Below are positions 33,301 to 44,007 of a DNA stretch of 64,000 bases, piece after piece. Below the pieces are notes generated by a model. The model had not been told where the DNA came from and made no database searches. It saw only the letters and a list, made by a program, of their open reading frames with translations. Positions within the stretch are counted from its first letter, which is position 1. Each line of letters starts with the position of its first letter. The stretch is from Azolla caroliniana (taxonomy: Eukaryota; Polypodiophyta): assembly GCA_043228905.1 (NCBI GenBank), contig JBHGNT010000022.1, positions 10,912,001-10,976,000 of the forward strand. The letters run 5' to 3'. The translations under genes were made by a program, and so were the position numbers.

Positions 33301-33569
33301 TGCTGCTGAAGGATGTCCGACATGTTCCGAAGGTTTGACTGAACCTAATATCAGCCGGTCGGCTAGATGATGAAGGCTACACCGATAGCATTCAGAATGG
33401 TGTCATGAAGTTCTGCAAAGGGAGCTTAATAGTGGCTCGAGCCCGGAAGGTCAACACACTGTACTTGATGAATGCCCGGATATGCCGGGGAGAAGTGAAT
33501 GTAGCATCCGACACTACCAGAAGTTCGACTCCTTCATGACCGATCAAGGGTACCACAAGATGCAAGTGG

Positions 33570-34340
33570 AGACTTCCTGATACTTCTCCTGTACATGGAC
33601 GACATGTTGATCGTCGGACGAGACCAAGTCAAAATACAGATGCTGAAGAAGGCTCTGAACTAGACCTTCTTAATGAAAGACTTGGGTCTGGCAAGACAAA
33701 TACTAGGGATGCATATCATCCGGGACCGGTCAAAGAAGCAATTGTGGCTGTCACAGGAGAAGTACGTGACAAAGGTGCTTCAGCAGTTCAACATGTCAGA
33801 TGCGAAACTGGTCGGATCGACACTCCCGGCAAACTGTAGGTTATCCGGTAAGCAAAGCCCGAAGACGAAGACAGAGAAGGCGGATATGATGAAGATACCA
33901 TATGCCTCTACTGTCGGGAGCTTAATGTACGCAATGGTGTGTACCCGACCGGATATCGTAGGGGGAGTGGTGAGTCGGTTTATGACATATGTAGGGGGAG
34001 TTGTTTCGTGGCAGTCGAGGTTGCAAAAGACGGTTGCGTTGTCAACCACGGAGGTGGAGTACATGGCGGCTATGGAAGCCGGCAAGGAAATACTATGGAT
34101 GAAGGACTTCATCGAAGAGCTAGGGATCCAGCAAGAGGAATACCGGCTCTATTGCGACAGTCAAAGTGCCATCCACCTTGCGAAGGACGCAACATATCAT
34201 TCCAGGACGAAGCACATGCAACAGAGGTACCACTAGATCTGGGAGTGAGTGGAAGATCGAGAGTTCGTGCTGACGAAGATCCACACGAAGGAGAATGGGT
34301 CAGATATGCTGACCAAAGTGCTGATGCCTGACAAGCTGGA
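33570..34340 (+). pseudogene. copia element B RT C-terminal part and RNase H
   Basis: The YMDDMLIVGRDQ catalytic box lies near 33591, followed by MKDLGLARQILGMHIIRDRS in the open frame at 33673, LQQFNMSDAKLVGSTLPA and YAMVCTRPDIVGGVVSRFM. The connection and N-terminal RNase H are deleted near 33990, where GTAGGGGGAGT appears on both sides. It then continues with VVSWQSRLQKTVALSTTEVEY, YCDSQSAIHLAKD and, after a stop near 34235, the C-terminal DMLTKVLMPDKLDAC. Typical Tnt1/Tork order; non-functional. Confidence 0.88.
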
Positions 34341-34388
34341 TGCATGCCAGAAGTGAATTGGACTAACCAGACATCCCATGCCGGAGTG

Positions 34389-34398
34389 AAGGGGGAGT
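34389..34398 (+). promoter_or_regulatory. Polypurine tract of copia element B
   Basis: AAGGGGGAG lies just before the 3' LTR start (TGTTAGG at 34400), as expected for plus-strand priming. Confidence 0.85.
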
Positions 34399-34399
34399 T

Positions 34400-34969
34400 T
34401 GTTAGGATTTCGGTCCCTCCAAATGGGATATGAGAACCCGGTAACGCAGACCCGTTGAGAACCTCTCACCGGATGAAGGGACATATATGGAAATATGTTT
34501 CTGAGAGCCCATTGGGGCTATATCTGTAAATAGTCCTAAAGTCATATGAGTATAAATATGACCTAGGGCAAACAATGTAAGTGATTTTTATTGTCGTGTT
34601 GTCATTATTTGTTGTATAGAGTTATTGGTGTAACTGCTATACAGAGCATAACATAGAGAGAGAGAGAGAGAGAAACAGAGTAAGTCCCTATTGTAACCGC
34701 CGCCAGGCGAAGAGTGTGAGGACGAGGTCGCTACCTCTGTGTCCACCTGTTGTATTCCCCTCGACATCGTGATAGTTTGGAGTCTGTGGGCTCCCGTGGT
34801 TTTTCCCGTTTAGGGTTTTCCACGTTGACATCTTGTGTACTCTCTTGTTACAGTGGTTTTTTGTGTATATGTGCATCTATCTCCACATTCCCATTTTTGT
34901 GTTTGTAATTCTTAACGAAGTGATCTACGTCTCGGTTGTGGCCGAAGACTATTCCGCATATTCTCGTCA
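34400..34969 (+). repeat. 3' LTR of copia element B
   Basis: 570 bp, TGTTAGGATTTCGG to ATTCTCGTCA, with both TG and CA ends kept. It contains an AG microsatellite near 34654-34673 that is interrupted (AGAGAGAT) in the 5' LTR. Confidence 0.92.
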
Positions 34970-34974
34970 ACCAC

Positions 34975-36960
34975 CTCCTTGGAAGTACCTCTAGCCGATG
35001 ATGTACTAACACTATTATTATTAGGATCTCTTTCAAACAATTGGGAGACGCTCGCTGTCACACTGGGCAATGCCGGACCGGAAGGGAAGCACTGATCCCG
35101 GGAGAAGGTGAAGTCGAGCTTGTTGAATGAAGAATCTCACCGGAAGGACAGAGAGTCTGGAACCTACCCAAAGGCCTTAGTCACGGAAGGTGACATGAAT
35201 CGAGGAAGAGGCCGAAATAGAAGCCCCAAGAGTCGGGAGAAGTCCAGACCGAGGTTGAAGTCGAAGGGAGGACCCACATGCTTCTATTGTGGGAAGTTGG
35301 GATACTTCCAGAAAAATTACCGACACTACCGGAAGGACAAAGGGGGAGTTGATGGTGTAGAGCCGAAGAAAATCCCGGATAGAAAGAACACCTTAGCAAT
35401 CACTGTGAGTGAAGAGGAGTTGTTGTTCATTAGTGAACAAAATGAAGTCAACCTTGTTAGCGAAGAATCAATATGGGTGGTCGATTTCGGTGCATCATTT
35501 CACCTGACCCCAAACAGATGATGCTTCTCATCATACAAGGCCGGAGATCACGAATATGTGAAGATGGGAAATGACGGCGCATGCAAAATAGTCGGAATCG
35601 GAGATGTACATTTGCTGACATCGACAGGCTATAGAATGGTGCGCAAAGATGTACGCTATGTTCCGAACATCATATTGAATCTGATATCGACTAGACGGTT
35701 CGATGAAGAAGGCTATAGTGGTACCTTCCGAAACAACACTTGGAAATTCTGCAAGGGAAGTCTAATCGTGGCTCGTGCTTGAAAACGAAGTACTCTATAT
35801 GTGTTGCAATCACGACTGAACCGGAACCAGGTAAATGTGGCAACCAACATAGTCGAAGAGTTGTGGCATAAGAGGCTATGTCACATGATCCAGAAAGGAA
35901 TGCAGATGCTAGTAGGAAAAGAACTCCTACTGGAGATGAAGAAAGTGCATCTAGACAAATGCCCTAACTGCCTATCCGGAAAACAGAATGGAGCCGCCTT
36001 TCGCCCTAGACCTCCGATAAGAAGAAAGAGCGATTTGAAACTTGTGCATACAGATGTATGGCAAGTGGATGCAAAGTCACATGCCGGTGCACAATATTTT
36101 GTGGCCTTCATAGATGATTATATCCAAAAGTTATGGGTCTCCACACTGAAGACAAAGGACTAGGTGTTGTCTTTCTTGAAAGAGTTCCAGGGAAGAGCGG
36201 AGAGAGAATCTGGATAGAAGTTGAAGGCTATCTAGATGAACAACGAAGGAGAATACAAAGGGTAGTTTGAGGAATACTGTCGTTCTCAAGGAATCCGGCT
36301 AGAATACATAGTGTCAAAGACCCTGAAGCTAAATGGCATGACCGAGACAATGAACCGGACTGTGATGGAGAGAGTTTGATGGATGTTGTCACACTAAAAA
36401 TTACCGAAGGCATATTGGGTTGAGGCTTTGAAGAGGGTTGTTTATGTGATAAACATGTCTCCCTCAGTCCCATTAGAAGGTGATATCCCACAAAGGGTGT
36501 GGACGGGGAAAGACGTGTCGTACCAACATCTGAGGGTGTTCGACTGCCTACCATATGTACACATTGCTAAGGACCAGAGAGGAAAATTAGATCCAAAGGG
36601 CAAGCCATGTATCTTCTTGGGATACGAAGAAGAGGAATTTGGGTATCAGCTATGGAACCTGATTGACAAGAAGGTCATTCGGAGCCGAGACATAGTGTTC
36701 TTGGAGGAAAAGACTATTGCCAATTAGGAGAAGGAGAAGACTAGTCGGAAGTTGATTACCAATTGAAGAACAAGGAGAGCCGACCAGATCCAAATAGGGA
36801 GTCAGTTCGGTCGAAGACCATTCGGGAGTCGGATCCGGAGCCGGATCGACTAGAAGGCACTCGGTCAGATTCGAAGAGGAAGGAGTAGTCGACTCTGAAT
36901 CGAACAATGAACCAGCCAAAGGAGAAGAGGAAGGACCTAGGGGGCTGAGGATTTTGGTAT
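34975..36960 (+). pseudogene. copia element A gag end, protease and integrase (resumed)
   Basis: Directly after the target duplication the gag of A resumes (SLEVPLADDVLTLLLLGSL). Then come the zinc knuckle CFYCGKLGYFQKNY (the His and last Cys are Tyr), protease WVVDFGASFHLTP (DSG changed to DFG), GAG-pre-integrase ELWHKRLCHMIQKGMQ near 35855, integrase first Asp in LVHTDVWQVD near 36040, a changed second Asp (MNNEGEYKG) near 36235 and NRTVMERV (Glu) near 36355. It ends with the IFLGYEEEEFGYQLWNL linker near 36620. RT, RNase H and the 3' LTR of A are absent; homology fades by about 36960. Many in-frame stops. Confidence 0.85.
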
Positions 36961-37029
36961 GATTCATGCGTACGTGGGTTCCGATCTTGTCCTTGGCATT
37001 TGTAGTTGTTGTTCTGAATGTCTTTCAAA

Positions 37030-37840
37030 AAGTCGATTATCGCATCACACCACTCAATTTATTGCCTCCGTGAGAGACTTCGGTTCTTTAGGGAAAGTCA
37101 GGAGTAAATCTTTGACATCATTTCGTAAGCCAAACTAGAACTGCTCCATCAATGGTTGGTCGTCCTAGGTGATATCAGTTGCAAGTAGATGAAAATCCGC
37201 AGCATAAGCTGAGGCCGGACGATCTCCTTGACGCAATCTTCAAATATTATTGATTGTTGTCCTAACACTATCGGTATCTCCAAAACATGCTTTAAACTCA
37301 CTAATAAACTCCTCGAAACTATTTAGTAAGGAGATCCTTTTTCTAACAAAGGGGTGAACCATGCTAACGTTGTTGTACCACTAAGTAATGTGCCTACAAG
37401 CCCCATTTGTGATGCATCAATGGGATATTGAGAAGGATGCATTTGAATCACCAAGCATACCTAATTAAGGAACCCTCTGAACTGTGATCACGTTCCATCA
37501 AATTTCATGGGAAGACAAATTTTGGGTTCTTTAGGAATGACACGATAATTGCTTTCAGTTGTTGCACTTGTAATGCCAACTCCCTGTATTGTTGTTGCGT
37601 TTATTGCTTTTCTAAAGTGATTTGTTGAAGATCCCCCAACAAACATTGATTTTCTTGTTCCAATTCTATGAACTTTTCATTCAAGCACTGAAGCTCCGAA
37701 AAGACGGATTGGTATTCTTGTGTGCTTACAATTGTCATTTTAACACTAGAGGAAGGATTGATAAGAAGATTAATATTAGAGTAAGGGAGGATAAGAAGGA
37801 AAATTTGGTTCAAACTGTCAGGAGTAGTAATAGAGACAAA
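37030..37840 (-). pseudogene. Ty3/gypsy gag remnant, minus strand
   Basis: The minus-strand start lies at about 37739 (MTIVSTQEYQSVFSELQCLNEKFIELEQENQ, given here in part), a coiled-coil N-terminus. Further on (37320 to 37085) is the retrotransposon-gag signature FEEFISEFKACFGDT, RLRQGDRPASAYAADFHLLA, PLMEQF and FGLRNDVKDLLLTFPKEPKS. At least three stops replace Trp or Arg codons. No LTR, protease or pol follows on either side. Confidence 0.8.
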
Positions 37841-37852
37841 GAGGATTAGTAC

Positions 37853-38016
37853 TAGAGATAAAGTAAAAGAGAGAGAGTACTATCAGAATAAAGAAGCTAA
37901 CTAGACTGGTTTTGATCTCTTATGTAAAAGAGATCAAAACCAGTCTAGAGATAAAGTAAAAGAGAGAGAGTAAGAAGTAAGAAGCTAACTAGACTGGTTT
38001 TGATCTCTTATGTAAA
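37853..38016. repeat. Direct duplication forming a 21-bp hairpin
   Basis: A block (AGATAAAGTAAAAGAGAGAG to GGTTTTGATCTCTTATGTAA) occurs twice, at about 37853-37928 and 37945-38016. Between them, 37901-37921 and 37928-37948 are perfect inverted repeats (CTAGACTGGTTTTGATCTCT and its complement) around a six-base loop. Confidence 0.85.
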
Positions 38017-38506
38017 TTTCACAATCTCTATCAGCTAGGGTTTTCTTTTGACTGACAGCCGCCATTTTCTTTTGACTGACTTCATCAGATGGTTGCCTAA
38101 TCATGTCATCATCAAATAATAATTTATTGCCTTTATGAGGGTAGGTGATAACAGGGACTTGGGTGGTCTCAATGGGGGAGCTTTGATATTTAATTCAAAT
38201 TTTTTTAATTGGTCTCTCCTCTTGAGGTTCAATAGACCTATTATTAAAACAACATAAATATCAATGTTACTCTAAGGAGTAAGTAATTGGGCGCTTAAAA
38301 GAGTGAAAGAAGAGGGTAGAAGGGAAAAAAAGGCCATAAAACCTATACTTTAGCTTCTCCAATGACCCTCAACCCTATAAAAAATCTACCATTTTTTGCA
38401 CTAAAGTTTCTTTTTAATATAGCTAATCAGACATAATTTCAAGGAATTTCAAGACTAAAATACAACTATGGACCACCTAGACATGAGTTAAATTGTCTAA
38501 ATAGGT
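38017..38506. other. No gene recognised
   Basis: AT-rich sequence with no convincing ORF, repeat or element end; it may be flank of the gypsy gag remnant. Confidence 0.5.
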
Positions 38507-38795
38507 GTATCGAGTTGGCACATTGTGCCTCTAAGGCACATATGAGCCTCAACTCGATAGATCGTATTGATTTGTTAGCTCAACTCAACACAATGTATTG
38601 AATTTTGAGCTCAACTCAGTACAATGTATCGAGTTGAGGGTCATTTGTGCTTCTATTTATATCAACTCGCTACAATGTATCGAGTTGATACAAGTAGATG
38701 CACATATGAGCCCCAACTCGATACAACAACAACTCGATACATGTATCGAGTTGTTGCCTTGACAAGCACCAACTCGATACAGTGCATCGAGTGAC
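38507..38795. repeat. Array of ACTCGATACA / TGTATCGAGT inverted motifs, with a 30-bp perfect palindrome
   Basis: The 10-mer ACTCGATACA or its complement, allowing one or two changes, occurs roughly ten times in both orientations over about 290 bp. 38727-38756 is a perfect 30-bp palindrome centred on CGATACATGTATCG. Another near-palindrome lies at about 38660-38692. Spacers contain GCACATATGAGCC twice (about 38536 and 38699). No known element type matches. Confidence 0.88.
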
Positions 38796-38929
38796 AACAT
38801 CCCTTTAGAACTTATATAGAATATGTCCATACAGTTTAGGGTTCAAGCTTACCTAGAGTCGATCCTTGATGTCTTTTTGCTCGACATTTCTGGGTGATGG
38901 TGGCTAAGGTGTTTCTGAGTTGCTCTGTG

Positions 38930-40920
38930 TAGGTTTGTGTGTTCTGTGGTTGTATGTGTTCTAGTCTTCTCTGGATGAAGGACTACTTTAAACTTAATTG
39001 TGAAGTAATGCCAACAATAGGTAGGTTGCATCTCTCTGATAATTACACACGAAGAGAAATTTATGATGCCTATAGATCAGAGATGTGTACATCAAGCGAT
39101 AAGTATGTTACCTATAGACAGTTCACAGGATTGTGGTCAACATAGTTTAGTAACGTTATTATACCTCGAAAAGTACGCATGAGGTATTGTTCAATATGTG
39201 CAAACCTGAAGAGCATGGCTAAAGGTGCAAAGACAAAAAAGGAGAATGACATCAATAGAAAATTGTTACAAGAACATCGAGAAGCCCAAGCATTGGAGCA
39301 GAAGAAAACAATGCACCATAGGGAGAAGTCATTGAAGAAACTGGAACAATACATGTGTCTAATGATTGATGGTATGGACGAAAAGAAGACATGGCTACCT
39401 CACCTTAGAAGGCTTCCTAAAGATATCAATGATGAATGTCTCATTCAAATGCACTTGATGGGTTGTTTGGTTTATAATGGGATGGTTTAACCTCACGTGT
39501 TCATTACTTACCCAAATATCCACAATGACCCCAATTTAACAATCATTGTAATTCAATGGGTTTTGATGTGTTGGGGGCACCCCTTGCCCCCTCTTCTCTA
39601 CATTCAATTGGACAATACTACTAGGGAGAACAAGAATTCAACAGTCTTCGGATATTTGAGTATGTTTGTGAACCAGGGAATTTTAAGGAAAGTTAAAGTT
39701 AACTTCCTTTTGGTTGGTCACACACATGACCATATTGATCAGATGTTAAGTACATTCTCCAGATAGTTGTCATGATATGATGCTTTCACATTACCAAAGC
39801 TATGGGACATCATTTGTGATGCATACACGCCACGTCCAAACATACACCACTTAAAGGAGATATATTTCAGATGGTGGTGAGGGAAATCACATTTTCTTGA
39901 TAAAGAGAAATGATATTAGTGGTTGTACGTTGTTGTATGCGAAGTAGTATTCATCTTCCCCGTGATGGAAGCTAGACCACAATTGTCAGTTTCTGCTTCA
40001 TAGGCCATGTACTATTGTTTATGGTGCATTTGAAACAAATGTTGATTGAGACTAAAAAGGAATTGCACAATGAGTTGGTAGATCAACAAAATGATTTTTG
40101 GATGCAAGACTTACAAGACAAACGAAAGCACATCGATAATGCACAGAAGTATGCTGGAGAACAAGATACCTCATGGTGGGATGTGTTCTTTAATGATCAA
40201 CAAGAAATTGTTGATAATTGTATCGCCGGTAGCTGAACCTTGCAAATCCCCTTTATGTGGTCTATACAACACTCTCGTGATTCTCAATCTCCACTTCCTG
40301 CACTTGATGCAATTCATGACAGCTTGCTCCATCCACAACAAAGAGACATTTATGTTGGACTAAGGATGACAAATGCAGTTGAAGCCAGGTGGCAAGGAAA
40401 CTTGCAAGAACTCAAGGTGGGGATGTTAATTGCTACACTTGTTGATGATAATGAACTAGGGCACCGATTTTAGATTGGTAAGGTTTTGGACGTGGTGATG
40501 CATGATAACCAAAATCATATCCGGTCTATAAAGGTGCATTAGTACAACACTAGAAGCAAAAATAAATTTACAGGCAAGTATTCATTAGAGATGATGGAAT
40601 GCCCAAGGTCAAGAGGAAATAGAAAGAGGAAAAGAAACATTCATAACCTCATTCCTTGACATTATTGAGGTGGATATCATTGTGTATGCTTTTATACTGA
40701 CAAAAGTTGGACGTTTAAGGAAGTCAACGATAGACATAATAAAGGAGAAATTACTGATTCTACTAGGGGTCTCAGATCGAAGGTGAACAAGATCTTCAAC
40801 ACATAATTTAGAGTCACACCATCTAGTTTTAGATGAAGACAATGCTTTCATAGGTACATTTGAAGATGATGAAGAACAATCACCCTTGTATATTAGTTAT
40901 AGTAGTGTTTCTAGATCATG
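38930..40920 (+). pseudogene. DUF7869-like (transposase-like) protein, degenerate
   Basis: Successive + frames read as one protein: a Cys pair (YCSICANLK) near 39185, a Lys/Glu-rich helix, then LMIDGMDEKKTWLPHLRR near 39360, LYIQLDNTTRENKN near 39598 and VNFLLVGHTHDHIDQMLSTFSR near 39705, with a C-terminal part (FTGKYSLEM) near 40570. The order DGMDxxKT - QLDNxxRENKN - VGHTHxxID is the pattern I know from DUF7869-type proteins of plants and other eukaryotes, with repeated acidic residues recalling an RNase H-like fold; that fold is inference. It is broken by stops near 39150, 39490 and 39766 and by frameshifts. No flanking TIR or target duplication was found. Confidence 0.6.
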
Positions 40921-40988
40921 AAAGGAGTGATTTCAGTGGTACAAATAACTCCTGAATGTAGTTTTGGTATCAAATTGTAACAAATTTA

Positions 40989-41398
40989 AGTTTTGTTGAG
41001 CGGCAAGCTCAACTGGATCCGGATCGACATCCAGAAGGATGACCCGAATCGGTGAGCCGGTGAGCTGGGGAGCCGGTTAGCCGGATCAAGCAGTAACCAA
41101 AAGCCAAGTAGCAGCTAGACTACTAGGTAGTTAATGTCTCGTAGTTAGTGTCAGACGCTCGTGTGAGCATTGAAGTACACTGTACTTCTATCAGTCCTCT
41201 TAGGACTTGTATAAATAGTGTTGTTGAGCACGTTTTATGTACAGAGAACTATTATTGTTTCGTAATAGAACTTTAACGTTCTGCTCTCTCTCTCTCTCTC
41301 TCTCCCACGTACACTCTGTGTGTTAATCTCTCTCTCTTTGTTGCTATCCGGCAAGGCCGGTTTGTTTGACGCTTCCGCACATAATCTTTTACAAGTTT
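40989..41398 (+). repeat. Solo LTR (400 bp) with 5-bp target duplication
   Basis: The LTR spans 40994 (TGTTGAGCGGCAAGC) to 41393 (ATCTTTTACA), with TG...CA ends, and is flanked by AGTTT at 40989-40993 and 41394-41398. It has a TATA box (TATAAATAG, near 41211) and a CT tract (41285-41305) downstream. No internal sequence remains, as after recombination between two LTRs. Confidence 0.88.
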
Positions 41399-41852
41399 GT
41401 AATAACTCGAATGATATAAAGGTTATGTTTTGAAATCTATTGCTCCGTATGAAAATTGTTTGTTACAAAAAAACATTACTTGTAATTTTCCAAGAAAATA
41501 CACGATACAACTTTTGGATTAGGGCCTAAATTTTGTGAATTTTCAACTTTATGAAATGGTGAATTTTTAAGCTTTTTGAATGCAATTTTCAGAACGTGTG
41601 ATACTGGTATCATTGTGTTTTGTGAAGTGGTTATTCAAACACCGAAATCAAATGGAATATTCCTTATCCTTCCATTTGTGCATGATCCTTACACTTCTGA
41701 ACAAAAACATGTTTTAAGTCAATATGTTAAAATATAAATCTTTAGTGTTGAGGATCAAGCACAATTTTAAAGATATGTATAACAAAAAATGCATATAGGG
41801 ATTTGAACCTTGTACCCTTAGAGAGTATAGCACTTACACTTAGGGTATATAT
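41399..41852. other. No gene recognised
   Basis: AT-rich sequence between the solo LTR and the gypsy element; no ORF or structure of note. Confidence 0.5.
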
Positions 41853-42059
41853 TGTGGTGTCCCTTTCATGCGAGTGCATGCCTCTTAGCACACCACCCTT
41901 TTAACACACTCTTTTAGCACACCACCCCTTTTAGCACACCTTTTTGGGACACATGTAGCTAGGCCGGCTCAAAATGGGTACCTTTGTATCTTCTATAAAT
42001 GGAACGATAAGTAAGAAGCTAGGCAAGCTGGTTTGGTTTCCTTTTATGTGCATTTCACA
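41853..42059 (+). repeat. Possible short 5' LTR of the gypsy element
   Basis: TGTGGTGTCCC to TTTCACA gives TG...CA ends about 207 bp apart, with TATAAATGG near 41994 and TTGGTGGAGAAGCGGGG (possible primer binding site) following. Inside are three AGCACACC(A) repeats. No second copy is present in the window, so the assignment is tentative. Confidence 0.4.
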
Positions 42060-42108
42060 TAATTGGTGGAGAAGCGGGGTAAAATTTTAGCCATTACCAC
42101 CTCATTCA

Positions 42109-43010
42109 TGGCATCCCAATTCCCTCCCATCACCTCAAACGTCGATACCCCGATGGAGCCTGAGTTCTCACAACCTCACGAACAACCACCCCCTTTCCAA
42201 ATGGAGAAGCTCCTCCAACTCCTCTCCAACGTCACGCTTCAAATCAACCACACAAATCAAGCTATGCTCTCTTTCCTCTCCGCTAATAACGACTACACTC
42301 AAGATCGGCCAGATTCCAAGGTCCGCCTGAAGTCCTTCTCTGGCTTGCCTTTCGAGGATGTCTTAGCGTGGTTGGACCACTTTGAGATGATCTCTAGTTA
42401 CCATCGATGGTCTGACGAGTGCAGAGCTTTGGAAGTTCATACCCTGCTCAAAAATGTCGCTGCCACCTGGTACGTCCAACAATCAAGCAACGTGACAGAG
42501 AACTGGGTGATCCTCCGGGATCTCCTCGTGCAAAACTTCGCCCATCAAAATTGGCCCAAACGGCGTTACAACAACTTAAAACGTTGCAGCAGCAAGCACA
42601 CGAACCCATGGGCCAATTTGGTGTTCGCCTCAATCAACTCCTCGTTCGGGCCGACCCTACCATGCCCGAGAATGTGAAGCTTTTCTTTTTATGGTCGTGT
42701 TTGCGCCATGACATCACTCACCACGCTCGGGACCAAGGTCCCAAGATATTCAACGATGCCATCCTCATTGCCCAATGCATCGAAGCTTGTACGTTATATG
42801 ACTCCCAACGACGTTGGCCCCATCCATTATCGATCGACTTGTACGCCCAATACCAATTCGCGGCCCCCATGGACATTGATGTCCAAAACATGCAACTCCA
42901 AGCTCGTCGCAACCTTCCCAACCCTGATGGCCAAGGGAGCCCGAAGTGTTTCTATTGCAACAATTATGGACACGTCTGATGTCACTGCTGGAAATTGCAA
43001 TAATAGTCTC
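42109..43010 (+). pseudogene. gypsy Gag with zinc knuckle
   Basis: Starts at ATG 42109 (MASQFPPITSNVDTPM). The retrotransposon-gag domain follows: LPFEDVLAWLDHFEMIS, ALEVHTLLKNVAATWYVQQ and NWVILRDLLVQNFA, then a frameshift near 42570 to LQQLKTLQQQAHEPMGQFGV, ADPTMPENVKLFFLWSCLR and the knuckle KCFYCNNYGHV near 42950, interrupted by a stop before its last Cys. Confidence 0.85.
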
Positions 43011-43083
43011 ACAAGCAACAAGTCCAGATAACTATGGCTGACACGACATTGTTGGCTGAGCTTCCGGGAGACTGACTTTCGGG

Positions 43084-43445
43084 GTGCTGATGGAAGAGTC
43101 AGCCCTCCACATCCAAGCATTTGCCTCTTCAAGTTCGCAGGTATGCACCGCTCGGGCCACCATTAATCACTTCACCCACACCATCTTGTTGAACTCTGGT
43201 AGTAGTATGTCTTCCATTAACACCGTCTTAGTTCACCAGTTAGGTCTCCCCACATCCACCACTCCTTCCATCCAAGTCCTTTTTGGTGATCACCAAAAAC
43301 TTTACCACTTTACCACTTTCGCACGCAAGCCCACTGCACCTTCACCTTAGGCACTCTCACCTTCTCACACCACTTTTATGTCTTGCCCCACCAACTCTTC
43401 CCCCTAACCTTAGGTTGTGATTGGTTCCTCAAGCATTGCACTTTG
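43084..43445 (+). pseudogene. gypsy retropepsin-like protease
   Basis: INHFTHTILLNSGSSMSSIN near 43163 has NSG at the place of the D-S/T-G active site. GLPTSTTPSIQVLFGDHQKL and LTLGCDWFLKHCTL (the conserved GxDWL region) follow near 43405-43440. The frame is then cut by the LTR element at 43446. Confidence 0.75.
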
Positions 43446-43898
43446 TGTTACCGGCCGGCAAAGAAGGCTAAAGGAGGTCCAAACCAGAGTGTGAAAGGAA
43501 TAGTTATTCGGGAACTGTTGGAATTAGTAGTCTTAATATATACATATTATGATATGGACGGACGGACCGGAATCGGTATGCCGATCCGGATCCGGAACGA
43601 TTCCATAAAGGTGTCGTTTGGCACCGTTTTGTATTTCGCACCGGAGTCCTATATAAAGGCCCGATTACAATGTAATTAGTAGCGGATAATTAATAAAGCT
43701 TATGGTCTTAATCTTCAAGTGTTGATTACCGTTCTGCAATTATTGTCATATCTTACGTGTGTTAATTATGGATGGCTAAGTAATCGATTAAGGTCTAATT
43801 AAGCGTTGGGCCGTAAGTCATTCTGCCGTACCACCCTTTGGTGATGTGTCTTGAGTGGACACCCTGTGTTAGGTTGTTGTTCGGCCCTAGCAATAACA
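43446..43898 (+). repeat. Complete LTR (5') of the rearranged element
   Basis: 453 bp, TGTTACCGGCCGGC to CTAGCAATAACA. TATAAA lies at about 43652. Upstream of it are GGATCCGGAACG and CGGAATCGG repeats. The + orientation is set by the TATA box and by the PBS-like sequence that follows. Confidence 0.92.
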
Positions 43899-43915
43899 CA
43901 GTTTTTGGCGACCAC

Positions 43916-43982
43916 GGTCATGGAAGTCGAAATCCGTTAAGGAGTGTGTAACAACTCACCTGCCGAATCAACTAGCCCCGAA
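43916..43982 (+). rRNA. Fragment of 26S (large-subunit) rRNA, not a gene
   Basis: About 67 bases match the highly conserved eukaryotic 26S/28S segment that includes GTCATGGAAGTCGAAATCCG, AAGGAGTGTGTAACAACTCA and CCTGCCGAATCAACTAGCCC. By recall there is one difference from the plant sequence (CCGTTAAGG for CCGCTAAGG). No other rRNA surrounds it. It lies between the PBS-like sequence and an inverted LTR piece, so it was probably joined in by template switching or repair. Confidence 0.88.
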
Positions 43983-44007
43983 GTTGATTGATTAAGACAA
44001 CAAAACA

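Larger units (their letters stand above)
31590..34974 (+). mobile_element. copia element B inserted into element A, with 5-bp target duplication
   Basis: The element spans 31595 (TGTTAGG) to 34969 (CTCGTCA) and is flanked by ACCAC at 31590-31594 and 34970-34974. It has two LTRs, a PBS (32236), gag, a nucleocapsid/protease region, a partial RT/RNase H and a polypurine tract. Integrase and most of RT are deleted, so it could only move with help. The two LTRs look nearly identical by eye over most of their length, suggesting a fairly recent insertion. It is the same family as its host element A. Confidence 0.93.

Noticed and set aside
42063-42108. Upstream extension of the gypsy gag frame from TTG at 42063
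   Set aside because: The first ATG in that frame is at 42109; the upstream part overlaps the possible primer binding site.
43916-43982. Ribosomal RNA gene
   Set aside because: Only about 67 bases match 26S rRNA and both sides are retroelement sequence, so it is a captured fragment.
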